Below, piece after piece: positions 54,747 through 63,862 of a stretch of 64,000 nt of DNA; position 1 is the first letter of the stretch, and each line of letters starts with the position of its first letter. A program made the position numbers and the translations under genes. Below the pieces are notes generated by a model that saw only the letters and a list, made by a program, of their open reading frames with translations, did not search any database and was not told where the DNA came from. The stretch spans positions 1 through 64,000 of the forward strand of contig NZ_UCOB01000025.1 in NCBI RefSeq assembly GCF_900474295.1, read 5' to 3'. The DNA is from Synechococcus sp. UW140 (lineage in GTDB: Bacteria; Cyanobacteriota; Cyanobacteriia; PCC-6307; Cyanobiaceae).

Positions 54747-56558
54747 TCAGCGCTTCTGGCGTTTGCGGTTCCACACCTCCAGCACCTTCTTCGCCATCGG
54801 CAGCGCATGCACTGAGCCGCCACCGGGGGTGTTCTGCGCGAAGGCCACGATCACGATCTCACCCTCCGGATAGGGGGCATAGGTGGCAAACCAAGCATGA
54901 TCCGCTCCATGGGAGCTGTTGTCTTCTGCCGTGCCGGTCTTACCGCCAGCCGATGGGATCCCCGGACCGTTCAGGCCATAACCGGTTCCATCGGAGACCA
55001 CTTTGCGCAACCCTTCCCGGATTTTGGCCAACGTGGCGGGCTTAATCGCCACCCTGCTCCGCCGCGACGGGGCCGTCCAATCCAGACCCTGATCCGCCAA
55101 GTGAGGGGTGACCAGCCAGCCGCCATTGGCAAACACGCTGTAGGCCCGTGCCAGCTGCAACGGTGTGATTTGCACCACCGACTGACCGATCGAGGCGCTC
55201 GCCATGTCTTCGGGAATCCAAGGAGTCATTCCGGGTTCACCCCAGCCACGGCCGGCGGCAGCCCAATCTTCATCGGCCACTAAACCCACGCTTTCCTCCC
55301 AGCCAATCTCGATGCCGCTCTTGGCTCCAAAGCCAAGATCCGTGGCCGCCTTCTTGAGGTGGCGTGATCCCACGCCTACACCAATCTGGTAGAAGAAGGT
55401 ATTGCTAGAGAAGCGCAGGGCATCGGCGTAGCCGATGGTGCCGAAACCGGCACCGTTATGGTCGGGGAAGCAGTGCCCTCCATAGGTAATACAGGCAGCA
55501 GTTTTCAACTTGGTTTCAGGGGGATACTTTCCTGACTCCATCCCAGCCATTGCAGTGACCACTTTCCAGGTGCTGCCAGGGTTGTAAGCATTCAATGCAC
55601 GACTGAACAGGGGCAGGCGTGGGTTGTCGAACAGCTGGTCGTACTCCTTCTGGGTGGTGACCAGTTTGGAGAAAAAATTGGGGTCGTAATTGGGCTTGCT
55701 GGCCAAGGCCAAGATCGCACCAGTGCGCGGATCCATCGCCACAATCGCGCCGCCCTTCTTATCGGCCAACACCTGCTCAGCCACCTTCTGGAGATCGAGG
55801 TCAAGGGTGAGAGTGAGGTCCTTTCCGGCCACCGAGGGGCGATCGCCGAGGTTCCGCTGCACCTCACCCATGGCATTCACTTCCAACATCTGGCCGCCCC
55901 ACTTACCGCGCAGATGGGGTTCATAGGCAGCTTCAACGCCGGTGCGGCCGATGCGGTCGCGAATCTTGTAGCCCTTGTCCCCGAGCAGCTTGTACTCGCT
56001 TTCCGTGATCGGGGAGGAATAGCCAAGGGCGTGGGCCGCCATCGTGCCGTGGGGATAGAAGCGGAGGATGTCCACATCCACCATCGCTCCCTTCAAACCC
56101 AAAGCCTGTTCCTGGAAACGCAGCACCTGTTCGGGTTTGAGCTCGGTGGCAAGGGTGGTGCGATAACCATCGCGGTCTACCCCACGCTCGCGACGCCGAT
56201 CGAGCTCGGCCGGACTCAAATTGAGCAACCGAGACAGACGATCCCGTAACGGAGGCCAGCTCGCATCATCAACCAACCGGGGCTCGATATAGAGCGAATA
56301 AGTGAGCTTGCTGGATGCGAGCACGCGCCCTTCACGGTCGAGCAGACGACCACGAATTGGAGAACGGGGCACCAGACGGATGCGGTTCTCATCCGCCAGC
56401 TCGCGGTAATGGGCACCCTCAAACACCTGCAACCAAGTGAGCCGCGTCAACATCGCCCCGCTGAACACCAGCACCAAGCCGATCAGAACCAGCGGCTGCT
56501 GCTTCAGACCGCTGTGGCGATAACCGCCCTCACGTCCGGTAAAGCTGGATCGGGCCAT
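54747..56558 (-). CDS. mrdA: Penicillin-binding protein 2 (peptidoglycan transpeptidase)
   Basis: Class B PBP for cell elongation. 603 aa. N-terminal membrane anchor (PLVLIGLVLVFSGAMLTRLT), PBP dimerisation domain (LADENRIRLVPRSPIRGRLL), and transpeptidase domain with AYNPGSTWKVVTAMAGM (Ser-x-x-Lys near residue 328), FSSNTFFYQIGVGVGSRHL (Ser-x-Asn) and SAGGKTGTAEDNSSHGADHA (Lys-Thr-Gly near 538). Last gene of a unit guaA - two small genes - mrdA with short gaps (64, 11, 17 bases), all on the minus strand. Confidence 0.95.
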   Translation of the reverse strand: MARSSFTGREGGYRHSGLKQQPLVLIGLVLVFSGAMLTRLTWLQVFEGAHYRELADENRIRLVPRSPIRGRLLDREGRVLASSKLTYSLYIEPRLVDDASWPPLRDRLSRLLNLSPAELDRRRERGVDRDGYRTTLATELKPEQVLRFQEQALGLKGAMVDVDILRFYPHGTMAAHALGYSSPITESEYKLLGDKGYKIRDRIGRTGVEAAYEPHLRGKWGGQMLEVNAMGEVQRNLGDRPSVAGKDLTLTLDLDLQKVAEQVLADKKGGAIVAMDPRTGAILALASKPNYDPNFFSKLVTTQKEYDQLFDNPRLPLFSRALNAYNPGSTWKVVTAMAGMESGKYPPETKLKTAACITYGGHCFPDHNGAGFGTIGYADALRFSSNTFFYQIGVGVGSRHLKKAATDLGFGAKSGIEIGWEESVGLVADEDWAAAGRGWGEPGMTPWIPEDMASASIGQSVVQITPLQLARAYSVFANGGWLVTPHLADQGLDWTAPSRRSRVAIKPATLAKIREGLRKVVSDGTGYGLNGPGIPSAGGKTGTAEDNSSHGADHAWFATYAPYPEGEIVIVAFAQNTPGGGSVHALPMAKKVLEVWNRKRQKR

Positions 56559-56575
56559 GGGAGCGGAAGCGAGGC

Positions 56576-56995
56576 TCAGGACGCGAGATGCTGCTGGAGC
56601 TGATCCAGCCGCGTCTCAATCCTGGCGAGAACAACCTGGAGCGACTCACGATCGTCAGAGGTCGTCGTTGTCCCATCCATCGTTGCGCCAATCTCAGCCG
56701 CCGATTCAGGAGGCGCAGACAACGTTGAGGCAGGACCTGGCTCAACATCCACATCCACCTGAATCACAGGGTTGCCCAGTCCAGGACTGACCTGATCAAG
56801 CCGTTCCCGCACCTGCTTCGCCGCTGTTTCTCCTTCATCACGCAGATCAGCAAGGGGATCAGATGAACCTGTGAAACCCTCAACAATTTTGGAGGCACCA
56901 CCCTGGCGCACCCGTTCAACCATGGCCAGACCCACCGGCAAAACCTCCTGCATCAGGGTGAGCCTGAACGCTTCGAGTGGTCTTTGATCGGCCAT
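56576..56995 (-). CDS. Small conserved-looking hypothetical protein before PBP2
   Basis: 139 aa, not recognised. Helical first half (RPLEAFRLTLMQEVLPVGLA, MVERVRQGGASKIVEGFTGS, EGETAAKQVRERLDQVSPGL), then an acidic, flexible middle, and a C-terminal helix (LQVVLARIETRLDQLQQHLA) of coiled-coil type. No signal or membrane segment. Start ATG 56995, 11 bases after the preceding gene; 17 bases before mrdA. Its fixed place between guaA and mrdA suggests cotranscription; a function in the cell wall is only a guess. Confidence 0.7.
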   Translation of the reverse strand: MADQRPLEAFRLTLMQEVLPVGLAMVERVRQGGASKIVEGFTGSSDPLADLRDEGETAAKQVRERLDQVSPGLGNPVIQVDVDVEPGPASTLSAPPESAAEIGATMDGTTTTSDDRESLQVVLARIETRLDQLQQHLAS

Positions 56996-57006
56996 CGGAC
57001 CGGTAA

Positions 57007-57618
57007 TCAGCGAATCCCAGTCTGCTCTGAAGGCAGCACCAATGTGGGGCAAGCCGCCTGCCGCGTCCCGAAGGTCCAACCCATCACACCACTGAGCACA
57101 ATCAGGGCCAGCACCGGCACAATCGCTTGATGGGTCGTGTCCTGCCCGATCCACTCCCGCCAGCTGAGCAGAAAACGATCCCTGGCAAAGCGACGCCGTT
57201 CCCGCGACTCCAACTTGAAGCGACGCCGAAATGATTTCTCCACCCAACGCTCAAATGAGCGCTTCTTGGTGATCGCCATCTTGCGCTCCACCTCCAGCAT
57301 CTGACCGGCGGTGAGCTCGGGATGGAAGGTGCTGATCAACTCAAGGCTCTTGAGAAACATCTCAACAGCACCATCTTTGATCTGGCGTGCATCCTCATCG
57401 AGCAGGTCCCAAGCCAGCTCGGGATAGAAACGGCCACGATTCTGAACAATCTGCTCCTCAGTGAGCTGACCGGGTTCCCTCAACCAGCGATCGGTGTTGC
57501 TGTCAAACCGACGCCAGTAGAGGAACGGATTGATGTAGATCGTCTTGCCCACCAGCTGGATACTGTCTTGCTGCAGTCGTCGCTGAAGCTGCAGGGTCTG
57601 CTCTTGAGCAGCGGTCAC
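57007..57618 (-). CDS. Conserved cyanobacterial protein with one C-terminal membrane helix
   Basis: About 203 aa from GTG 57618; an ATG at 57696 would overlap the end of guaA and adds 26 non-conserved-looking residues. Features: QLVGKTIYINPFLYWRRFDS and RFYPELAWDLLDEDARQIKD, then a very basic segment (FERWVEKSFRRRFKLESRER, RRRFARDRFLLSWREWIGQD) and a transmembrane helix near the end (AIVPVLALIVLSGVMGWTF). I recall similar proteins as conserved unknowns in cyanobacteria. The basic stretch beside a membrane anchor could bind nucleic acid or lipid head groups; function unknown. Confidence 0.78.
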   Translation of the reverse strand: MTAAQEQTLQLQRRLQQDSIQLVGKTIYINPFLYWRRFDSNTDRWLREPGQLTEEQIVQNRGRFYPELAWDLLDEDARQIKDGAVEMFLKSLELISTFHPELTAGQMLEVERKMAITKKRSFERWVEKSFRRRFKLESRERRRFARDRFLLSWREWIGQDTTHQAIVPVLALIVLSGVMGWTFGTRQAACPTLVLPSEQTGIR

Positions 57619-57682
57619 AACGCATTCCGGCCGGGGGCTCAGAGTATCGGCGCTGTCGACCGTCCACCAGCCCCCAGAAGAA

Positions 57683-59269
57683 CTATTCCCACTCAATTGT
57701 GCCGGGGGGCTTGCTGGTGATATCCAGCACCACCCGGTTCACACCCTTCACCTCATTGACGATGCGGTTGGAGATCCGCTCCATCAGCTCGGGTGGGAGC
57801 CTGGACCAATCAGCGGTCATACCGTCTTCGCTCGAGACACAGCGCAGCACGATCGGCCAGGCGTAGGTGCGCTTGTCGCCCATCACACCCACTGAACGCA
57901 CAGGAAGCAACACTGCGAATGCTTGCCAAATGTCGTGATAAAGGCCGGCCTCCTTGATCTCCTCGCGCACGATCAAATCGGCATCGCGAAGGCAATCGAG
58001 CTTCTCATCCGTCACCTCACCAAGAATGCGAATCGCCAGACCAGGACCGGGGAAGGGATGGCGCCGCACGATCTCCTCGGGCAATCCGAGATTGCGGCCC
58101 ACCTTGCGCACCTCGTCCTTGAACAATTTGCGCAGAGGCTCCACCAACTTGAACTGCAGATCCTTGGGCAGGCCACCAACGTTGTGGTGGCTCTTGATCT
58201 TCACTGCCACCCGCTCTCCTGTTTTCGGGTCAATGTTGGTGCCGGCACTCTCGATCACATCCGGATAGAGGGTGCCCTGGGCTAGGTAATCAAAAGGGCC
58301 GAGGCGCTTGCTCTCTTCTTCAAACACGCGAATGAACTCGGTGCCGATGATCTTGCGCTTCTGCTCAGGATCAGTCACACCATTGAGTTTCTCCAGAAAC
58401 CGCTGACGAGCGTGGATGTATTCAACGTTGATGTTGAACTTTCGATCAAAGAAATCCATCAGGAATTCAGGCTCGCCTTTGCGCATGAAGCCCTGATCAA
58501 TAAACATGCAGGTGAGCTGATCGCCAATCGCTTTCTTCAGCAAAAAGGCGAGGGTGGATGAATCCACACCACCAGACAACGCCAGCAGAACCCGCTTCTC
58601 GCCCACCTGCTGCCGCACCTGGGCGACCGCCTCCTCAATGAAGGCATCGGTGGTCCAATCCGGCTCACAACCACAAACGTGATAGACGAAATTACGGATC
58701 AGAGCCATGCCGCAGGTGGAGTGGACCACCTCGGGATGGAACTGCACGCCATAAAGCCTGCGATTGTGATCAGCCACCGCAGCTTCAGGCGTGTTGGTGG
58801 TGTGGGCCAGGCGCACGAAGCCTTTCGGCAACGCCTTCACCGAATCGCCATGGCTCATCCACATCGTGGAGCCATCGTCAACGTTGGTGAGCAAATCGGT
58901 AGGGTCGTCCACTTGGAGCGGCGCCTTGCCGTATTCGGCCTTGCCTGTTGCCGCCTCAACCTCACCCCCAAGCTGCTGCACCATCAGCTGCATGCCGTAG
59001 CAGACCCCCAGTACCGGGATTCCGAGGTTCCAGATCTCCGGATCGCAAAGGGGTGCACCGTCGGCATAAACGGAGCTGGGTCCACCACTCAGGATGATTC
59101 CCGCCGGGGCCATTTTGCGCAGCTCCTCAGCAGAGGTGCTGTACCCAATCACCAGAGAGAACACCTCCGTTTCCCTGACCCGCCGGGCGATCAGTTCGGA
59201 ATACTGCGAACCGAAATCGAGAATGACGATCGCTGGCTTTCGCTGGCCGTCAGGCTGAATCTGAGTCAT
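57683..59269 (-). CDS. guaA: GMP synthase (glutamine-hydrolysing)
   Basis: Converts XMP to GMP. 528 aa from ATG 59269 (eight more codons are possible upstream). The glutamine amidotransferase half has [20 protein letters not shown], the nucleophile in [17 protein letters not shown] and [13 protein letters not shown]. The synthetase half has the PP-loop [39 protein letters not shown], and the C-terminal dimerisation part [20 protein letters not shown] ending KPPGTIEWE. Head of the guaA - two small genes - mrdA unit. Confidence 0.97.
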   Translation of the reverse strand: MTQIQPDGQRKPAIVILDFGSQYSELIARRVRETEVFSLVIGYSTSAEELRKMAPAGIILSGGPSSVYADGAPLCDPEIWNLGIPVLGVCYGMQLMVQQLGGEVEAATGKAEYGKAPLQVDDPTDLLTNVDDGSTMWMSHGDSVKALPKGFVRLAHTTNTPEAAVADHNRRLYGVQFHPEVVHSTCGMALIRNFVYHVCGCEPDWTTDAFIEEAVAQVRQQVGEKRVLLALSGGVDSSTLAFLLKKAIGDQLTCMFIDQGFMRKGEPEFLMDFFDRKFNINVEYIHARQRFLEKLNGVTDPEQKRKIIGTEFIRVFEEESKRLGPFDYLAQGTLYPDVIESAGTNIDPKTGERVAVKIKSHHNVGGLPKDLQFKLVEPLRKLFKDEVRKVGRNLGLPEEIVRRHPFPGPGLAIRILGEVTDEKLDCLRDADLIVREEIKEAGLYHDIWQAFAVLLPVRSVGVMGDKRTYAWPIVLRCVSSEDGMTADWSRLPPELMERISNRIVNEVKGVNRVVLDITSKPPGTIEWE

Positions 59270-59326
59270 CTCTACGAATGGGGTCGTGGGCAAACGACCG
59301 TCAATCCATCAGCGTAGAGAAGGGGC

Positions 59327-60460
59327 TCAGAGGCTTCGTCCCCAATCCGCCAGCAAGACCTTTCCCACTGGGCCTGGCCAGCGTCGCTGCCTGGAGCGGT
59401 CGAACAGCACAGCGCCCATCTGCAGGGCCCAATCTCCATAACGCTGGAGATAGGCGCTGACCCGAGCCTCCACTGCTGCCGCCATGGCCTGCCGCAACGC
59501 CTCAGCCTGCCTCGGCTCCCGATTCTGGAGACCCTCCAGAGCCGCCTCCACGGACGCCGCTTTGCCCAGGCTTTGCACCAGATCCAGAGGAAAAGCAAGA
59601 TCCACCGCCAGCGCCACCAGAACCTCCAACCGCCCGTCTGCCAGGTGGTGATGGGTATGAAAAATGCCGCCGGCAAGCTTCACCAACTTTCCCTGATACC
59701 CCAAAAGCACCAGCTGCTCCACGCCCACTTCCGCCGCCGCCACCAGCATCGGTCCGATCCAGTTACCGGTCTTGAGCACCGGCCCTGAAGCCCCGAAGCC
59801 AAGCTGCTGCGCCAAGTGATAGCCGTTCTCGCCGATCACCAGCGTCAACCGCCCAGCGAATCTCGGCTCAAGAACCAGCGCCCGCAACCGATCCAGACTG
59901 CTCTGTAACTGATCTGGAGAGGCACTGATCTGCACCTCGGCCTGAGTGCCGATCAGCGCCAGCCCCTCCACCACGCCAAAGGCAGCATTGCTGGTGCGTT
60001 GAGCCAGCTCACGCCCGCGAGGAAGCACCACCTCCACCACCAAGCCACGCCCCTTGGGCACATAAGGCCGCAGATTCTGCTCCAGCAGCTCTCGGGCAAA
60101 GGTGGAGAGACAGATCCCTCCACCCTCGGCGAACCGACCAACACCAGCACCTGGAATCACATCGAGCCAAGGATCGGCAGTTGGAGCCCAGGCCACACGC
60201 ACCCAAACCTCCAATCCCCGGGTGAGATCCAACCCTGGCCCGGGATCACACACGCTGATCGCCAAAGCCTGCAATCCGCTCTCGAGTAAGGAGACGGATC
60301 GCACAGGCACGATCTGAGCCGGATCGCCGCCCGGCTGGAACAGCTGCTGATTGAGCACAACCGGCTCACCGACCAGGCACTGCATGGCAGCCCTGGCAGC
60401 AGCAGCCACCCACATGGGCAAAGTCAGACCCGAGCTTGATGAGGGGGACACCTCAGGCAT
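59327..60460 (-). CDS. cbiD: Cobalt-precorrin-5B C(1)-methyltransferase
   Basis: Anaerobic-type cobalamin pathway enzyme that methylates C1 of the corrin ring. 377 aa. Family features: LTLPMWVAAAARAAMQCLVG, WLDVIPGAGVGRFAEGGGIC, VEVVLPRGRELAQRTSNAAF and FHTHHHLADGRLEVLVALAV with the histidine cluster, plus GPVLKTGNWIGPMLVAAAE. Fits with cbiC at 18 kb in the same pathway, although the two are not linked. Divergent from the aminotransferase gene, with 67 bases between starts; 57 bases after guaA start on the same strand. Confidence 0.92.
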   Translation of the reverse strand: MPEVSPSSSSGLTLPMWVAAAARAAMQCLVGEPVVLNQQLFQPGGDPAQIVPVRSVSLLESGLQALAISVCDPGPGLDLTRGLEVWVRVAWAPTADPWLDVIPGAGVGRFAEGGGICLSTFARELLEQNLRPYVPKGRGLVVEVVLPRGRELAQRTSNAAFGVVEGLALIGTQAEVQISASPDQLQSSLDRLRALVLEPRFAGRLTLVIGENGYHLAQQLGFGASGPVLKTGNWIGPMLVAAAEVGVEQLVLLGYQGKLVKLAGGIFHTHHHLADGRLEVLVALAVDLAFPLDLVQSLGKAASVEAALEGLQNREPRQAEALRQAMAAAVEARVSAYLQRYGDWALQMGAVLFDRSRQRRWPGPVGKVLLADWGRSL

Positions 60461-60527
60461 ATGGACCGACCAGCAACAAAAGGTTCAGGACCATTTTTTA
60501 AGATGATGGATTGGCATTTCCGCGGCC

Positions 60528-61679
60528 GTGCAGGACAAGCTCACCCTGATGATCCCCGGGCCCACCCCGGTGCCCGAAACGGTGCTCAAGGCCATGGGCC
60601 GTCATCCCATTGGACATCGCAGTGGTGAGTTTCAGGCTGTGGTGCAGCGCACCACAGAGCAACTGCGCTGGCTGCATCAAACCAGCAGCGATGTGTTGGT
60701 GATCACAGGCAGTGGAACCGCTGCGATGGAAGCCGGCATCATCAACACCCTCAGCCGCGGCGACAAGGTGGTCTGCGGAGATAACGGCAAATTCGGTGAA
60801 CGCTGGGTGAAGGTGGCCAAGGCCTATGGCCTTGAAGTGGAAGTGATCAAGGCCGAGTGGGGCCAACCCCTGGATCCAGATGCCTTCCGTAACGCTCTGG
60901 AAGCCGACACGGACAAAGCCATCCGTGCCGTGATTCTCACCCATTCAGAAACCTCGACCGGAGTGATCAACGATCTCGAAACCATCAGCGCGCACGTGCG
61001 TGCCCACGGAACTGCACTAACGATCGCTGACTGTGTCACCAGCCTCGGAGCAACGAATGTGCCCATGGACAGCTGGGGCCTGGACGTGGTGGCCTCCGGC
61101 TCCCAAAAGGGATACATGATGCCCCCTGGCCTGAGCTTCGTGGCCATGAGCGAAAGGGCCTGGACAGCCTATGAGCGTTCCGATCTGCCCAAGTTCTATC
61201 TCGACCTGGGCCCTTACAGGAAAACGGCTGCGAAGAACAGCAACCCGTTCACCCCTGCTGTGAACCTCTACTTCGCCCTGGAAGCAGCACTAGAGATGAT
61301 GCAGGCCGAAGGCATGGAATCAATTTTCAACCGTCATGCCCGCCACCGTGCCGCTGCTCAGGCAGGCATGAAAGCCATGGGTCTCCCCCTCTATGCCGCA
61401 GACGGTTATGGGAGCCCTGCGATCACCGCCGTGGCTCCCGACGGCATCGATGCAGAACAACTGCGCAAAGCCGTAAAGGACCGTTTTGACATCTTGCTGG
61501 CAGGAGGTCAGGATCACCTCAAGGGCCAAGTCTTCCGCATCGGCCACCTTGGATTTGTATGCGATCGGGATGTACTAACCGCCATTGCTGCGATTGAATC
61601 CACGCTGCATTCCCTCAACCTGGGCAAAACCAACATGGGTCATGGTTTGGCCGCAGCGGCAGCAGCCTTAAACAGCTGA
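60528..61679 (+). CDS. Class V aminotransferase (alanine/serine-glyoxylate type)
   Basis: PLP enzyme, 383 aa, GTG start. Motifs: LMIPGPTPVPETVLKAMGRH, VLVITGSGTAAMEAGIINTL, VILTHSETSTGVINDLETIS, LTIADCVTSLGATNVPMDSW with the PLP-binding Asp, and VVASGSQKGYMMPPGLSFVA with the Schiff-base lysine. Close relatives are annotated as serine- or alanine-glyoxylate aminotransferase, and older literature calls them soluble hydrogenase 42-kDa subunit. In a cyanobacterium the likely job is disposal of photorespiratory glyoxylate. Followed by a hairpin and tRNA-Gly(CCC). Confidence 0.92.
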   Translation: MQDKLTLMIPGPTPVPETVLKAMGRHPIGHRSGEFQAVVQRTTEQLRWLHQTSSDVLVITGSGTAAMEAGIINTLSRGDKVVCGDNGKFGERWVKVAKAYGLEVEVIKAEWGQPLDPDAFRNALEADTDKAIRAVILTHSETSTGVINDLETISAHVRAHGTALTIADCVTSLGATNVPMDSWGLDVVASGSQKGYMMPPGLSFVAMSERAWTAYERSDLPKFYLDLGPYRKTAAKNSNPFTPAVNLYFALEAALEMMQAEGMESIFNRHARHRAAAQAGMKAMGLPLYAADGYGSPAITAVAPDGIDAEQLRKAVKDRFDILLAGGQDHLKGQVFRIGHLGFVCDRDVLTAIAAIESTLHSLNLGKTNMGHGLAAAAAALNS

Positions 61680-61713
61680 GGCGACAAGGCGAAACGATCA
61701 GAAGGATGATCGG

Positions 61714-61738
61714 CGGCAGTGCCATAAACTGCCGTTAT
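61714..61738 (+). terminator. Hairpin between the aminotransferase gene and tRNA-Gly(CCC)
   Basis: CGGCAGT (61714-61720) and ACTGCCG (61728-61734) are exact reverse complements with a seven-base loop, followed by TTAT. It ends four bases before the tRNA. It may terminate the aminotransferase transcript or be part of a tRNA precursor leader; the T tract is poor. Confidence 0.5.
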
Positions 61739-61810
61739 GCGGGTGTAATTCAGTGGTAGAATGTCAGCTTCCCAAGCTGAACGTCGCCGGTTCGAGTCCG
61801 GTCACCCGCT
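61739..61810 (+). tRNA. tRNA-Gly (anticodon CCC)
   Basis: Complete cloverleaf: acceptor GCGGGTG with CACCCGC, D arm ATTCAGTGGTAGAAT, anticodon stem TCAGC/GCTGA with loop TTCCCAA, T arm GCCGGTTCGAGTCCGGT. Anticodon CCC reads GGG. Discriminator U; the 3' CCA is not encoded. The second tRNA-Gly of the window, with the other (GCC) at 14.1 kb. Confidence 0.95.
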
Positions 61811-61821
61811 TGAAGATTGAA

Positions 61822-61847
61822 TGAGGCAAGAGCAAAGGCTCGCCTCA
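61822..61847. terminator. Hairpin after tRNA-Gly, overlapping the stop of the convergent gene
   Basis: TGAGGC pairs with GCCTCA and, inside an AA bulge, GAGC pairs with GCTC around an AAAG loop (61822-61847). No clear T run follows on either strand, so this may be a bidirectional structural element rather than a true intrinsic terminator. The TGA of the minus-strand gene lies within it. Confidence 0.35.
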
Positions 61848-62069
61848 CTGGCGTGGCTTGATCAGTTGCATGACCTGTGGGCCAACCCCACCGGCACGAC
61901 GTTCCTGATCAAGGGCACGGAGAATCAAAGATGCTGATTCAGGAACATCACCCTTTTCGGCTGCAACACGGGCTTGAGCAAACAACCGTTGTGCCGCGTC
62001 GAGATAACCCTGACGCTTATCGATCACTGCCGCAGAGCCCCCAGAAGCTCGTGCAAGTATTGACGTCAA
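61845..62069 (-). CDS. Small conserved-looking cyanobacterial hypothetical protein
   Basis: 74 aa if it starts at TTG 62069; GTG at 62027 (MIDKRQGYLDAAQRLFAQAR) is a good alternative. One helical-hairpin-like unit is seen (LDAAQRLFAQARVAAEKGD, ESASLILRALDQERRAGGVG) ending PQVMQLIKPRQ, resembling a single TPR. I recall similar short proteins in marine Synechococcus and Prochlorococcus without known function. Soluble, no signal peptide. Confidence 0.7.
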   Translation of the reverse strand: MTSILARASGGSAAVIDKRQGYLDAAQRLFAQARVAAEKGDVPESASLILRALDQERRAGGVGPQVMQLIKPRQ

Positions 62070-62137
62070 TGTCTAAAAGTTGATCTTGTTTGAGTTTAAC
62101 GTAATCGTCACCATTGCAATACAAAGTGAGAGATCAA

Positions 62138-62365
62138 TCAAGTACCCGGCTCCTCAACATTGCCACCCATCGCATCGATCTGCTCGCGAAGAAGAGTGAT
62201 GCGTGATTGATCACCGCGGGTGATCGCCACAGCAAGAGCGAACTCGAGTTTCTCGAGCTGATGGCCCCCTTCAATGAATCCACGCCCGGAACGACCGGCG
62301 GGGAACGAACGAAAAGCACGACGGCTACCGCCGCTTGCACATGCACCGGGCTGAGGAATGGCCAT
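62138..62365 (-). CDS. Small hypothetical protein
   Basis: 75 aa. The N-terminal half is Gly/Arg-rich and probably disordered (ASGGSRRAFRSFPAGRSGRG). The C-terminal half looks conserved and helical: HQLEKLEFALAVAITRGDQS, then RITLLREQIDAMGGNVEEPG. No membrane segment. Separated from its neighbours on the same strand by 37 and 68 bases. Function unknown; the arginine-rich start could favour RNA or DNA binding, which is only a guess. Confidence 0.65.
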   Translation of the reverse strand: MAIPQPGACASGGSRRAFRSFPAGRSGRGFIEGGHQLEKLEFALAVAITRGDQSRITLLREQIDAMGGNVEEPGT

Positions 62366-62402
62366 GGGTCACTTTCTTTTCATTTTGACACCTCCGGCCA
62401 GC

Positions 62403-62786
62403 TCATGCCGCCTCGTGATCGACCTGATTGCCATCCTCTGACCCAGAAAAGAGATCGGAGACAGCATCGCTTTCATCGCCATCATGAACAGAGTGATCGG
62501 CGAAATGCTCTGTGGCCGTTGCCTCAGCGGGCATCTCAGCCATGGCCTCTGTGCTGCCGGCGGTGGATTGCAGCAGCGACTGACAGTCCATCAGGAGACG
62601 ATCGACGTCATCAAGGCGGGCGAGTTCATCCGCAGGCATCTCGGGGGTGTCTTGTTGCTGCCTGACCTGCAGTTCAAGACTCTCGAGACGCTGCTCAAGC
62701 TTCACCAATCGCTGCGACAGGGCATTGATCGCCTGAGCGACATCCTCTGCCGTGCGGGTGATCCGAAAAGACACGGACTGGGTCAT
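62403..62786 (-). CDS. Coiled-coil hypothetical protein
   Basis: About 127 aa from ATG 62786 (an ATG at 62825 would add 13 residues). Residues 1-60 form a likely coiled coil: RITRTAEDVAQAINALSQRL, VKLEQRLESLELQVRQQQD. The remaining part is strongly acidic and low complexity (HSVHDGDESDAVSDLFSGSE). Not recognised. Divergent from the AbrB-type membrane gene. Confidence 0.65.
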   Translation of the reverse strand: MTQSVSFRITRTAEDVAQAINALSQRLVKLEQRLESLELQVRQQQDTPEMPADELARLDDVDRLLMDCQSLLQSTAGSTEAMAEMPAEATATEHFADHSVHDGDESDAVSDLFSGSEDGNQVDHEAA

Positions 62787-62849
62787 GGCCGATGCATGCC
62801 AATGGGAATGTGCCGATGACAACACATCTGGGATCAGACTGAAACCCTT

Positions 62850-63383
62850 ATGCGATCGGAACGTCCAATGCCCCCTCTGGCAACTCTTCTGATCTATGCG
62901 CTCGCTGGCACCTGCATGGGCCTGCTCGCTTTACGCACCGGCATCCCCGCCGCTCCCCTTGCCGGCGCCCTGCTGGGGGCAGGGATCGTGAGCATGAGCG
63001 GACGGCTGGATGTTGCAGAATGGCCTGCAGGAACGCGAACAACGATCGAGATCGCCATTGGCGTGGTCATCGGTACCAGCCTGACCCGCGCCTCACTGGA
63101 ACAACTACAGGAACTCTGGCGACCAGCCATCCTGATCACCCTCACTCTTGTGATGACAGGGATCGCCATCGGACTGTGGACCAGCCGCTTGCTAGGGATC
63201 GATCCAATGGTGGCCCTGCTGGGCGCCGCACCAGGGGGCATCAGTGGGATGAGCCTTGTTGGGGCGGAATTTGGCGTCGGCGCTGCAGTCGCTGCCCTAC
63301 ATGCGGTCAGGCTCATCACCGTGCTGCTGGTTCTGCCGCTGCTAGTCAAACTGCTAGTGCCTCTTGGCCTAGGGGAATCCTGA
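62850..63383 (+). CDS. AbrB-type membrane protein (half-size, single repeat)
   Basis: 177 aa, about five or six transmembrane helices: LLIYALAGTCMGLLALRTGI, LAGALLGAGIVSMSG, ILITLTLVMTGIAIGLWTSR, MVALLGAAPGGISGMSLVGA and VRLITVLLVLPLLVKLLVPL. The PGGISGM motif and PAAPLAGALLGAG match the membrane AbrB family, which normally carries two such repeats in about 350 residues. Here only one repeat is present, so it probably works as a dimer. Transport substrate unknown. ATG 62850 or 62868. Confidence 0.82.
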   Translation: MRSERPMPPLATLLIYALAGTCMGLLALRTGIPAAPLAGALLGAGIVSMSGRLDVAEWPAGTRTTIEIAIGVVIGTSLTRASLEQLQELWRPAILITLTLVMTGIAIGLWTSRLLGIDPMVALLGAAPGGISGMSLVGAEFGVGAAVAALHAVRLITVLLVLPLLVKLLVPLGLGES

Positions 63384-63442
63384 GGCCTGGACATCATCGG
63401 ACGAGTCGATACGTTGGCGCAGATCGACCACATCGTCCAGCC

Positions 63443-63862
63443 ATGGCCAGGAACCGTGCATGCTCCGTTCTCACCCTGTCCTTGGCGGGTCTTTGCCTCA
63501 GCAGCCTGCTGCCTGGAAATGCCCAGGCAGCCAACATCTCCCCGAACAAAGGGGCTCAGGTGTATTGCTTCATGCGCAGCAACGGCAACGATCACAACGT
63601 GAGCTGGGATGCCTCTTACGCCCTGATCAAGCGGCAGAAAAGTGGGATGTTCAAAACGTCGCCCGAACATGCGGCGGTCATGATCACCGAAGCGGTCGTG
63701 AATGACCCAGGCACGTACCCCGACTGCGGTCGCTACCTCGGCGATTTGTTCGGACCCCGGAAAAGCAACGCCTCTCTTCCCGAAAACCGCCCTCTAGGCG
63801 GCGACAGTAGCCAGTCCTCCTCTTCTGCCTCTTCTTACGGTGACCAGCGTTACAGCTACTAA
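63443..63862 (+). CDS. Small secreted hypothetical protein
   Basis: 139 aa. Clear signal peptide with an Ala-x-Ala cleavage site (VLTLSLAGLCLSSLLPG then NAQAANIS, cleavage near residue 29). The mature part has two cysteines (VYCFMRSNGN and DPGTYPDCGRYLGDL) and a helical segment YALIKRQKSGMFKTSPEHAA, then a Ser-rich tail ending in Tyr. Family not recognised. Its last 23 bases overlap the start of the next gene. Confidence 0.75.
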   Translation: MARNRACSVLTLSLAGLCLSSLLPGNAQAANISPNKGAQVYCFMRSNGNDHNVSWDASYALIKRQKSGMFKTSPEHAAVMITEAVVNDPGTYPDCGRYLGDLFGPRKSNASLPENRPLGGDSSQSSSSASSYGDQRYSY

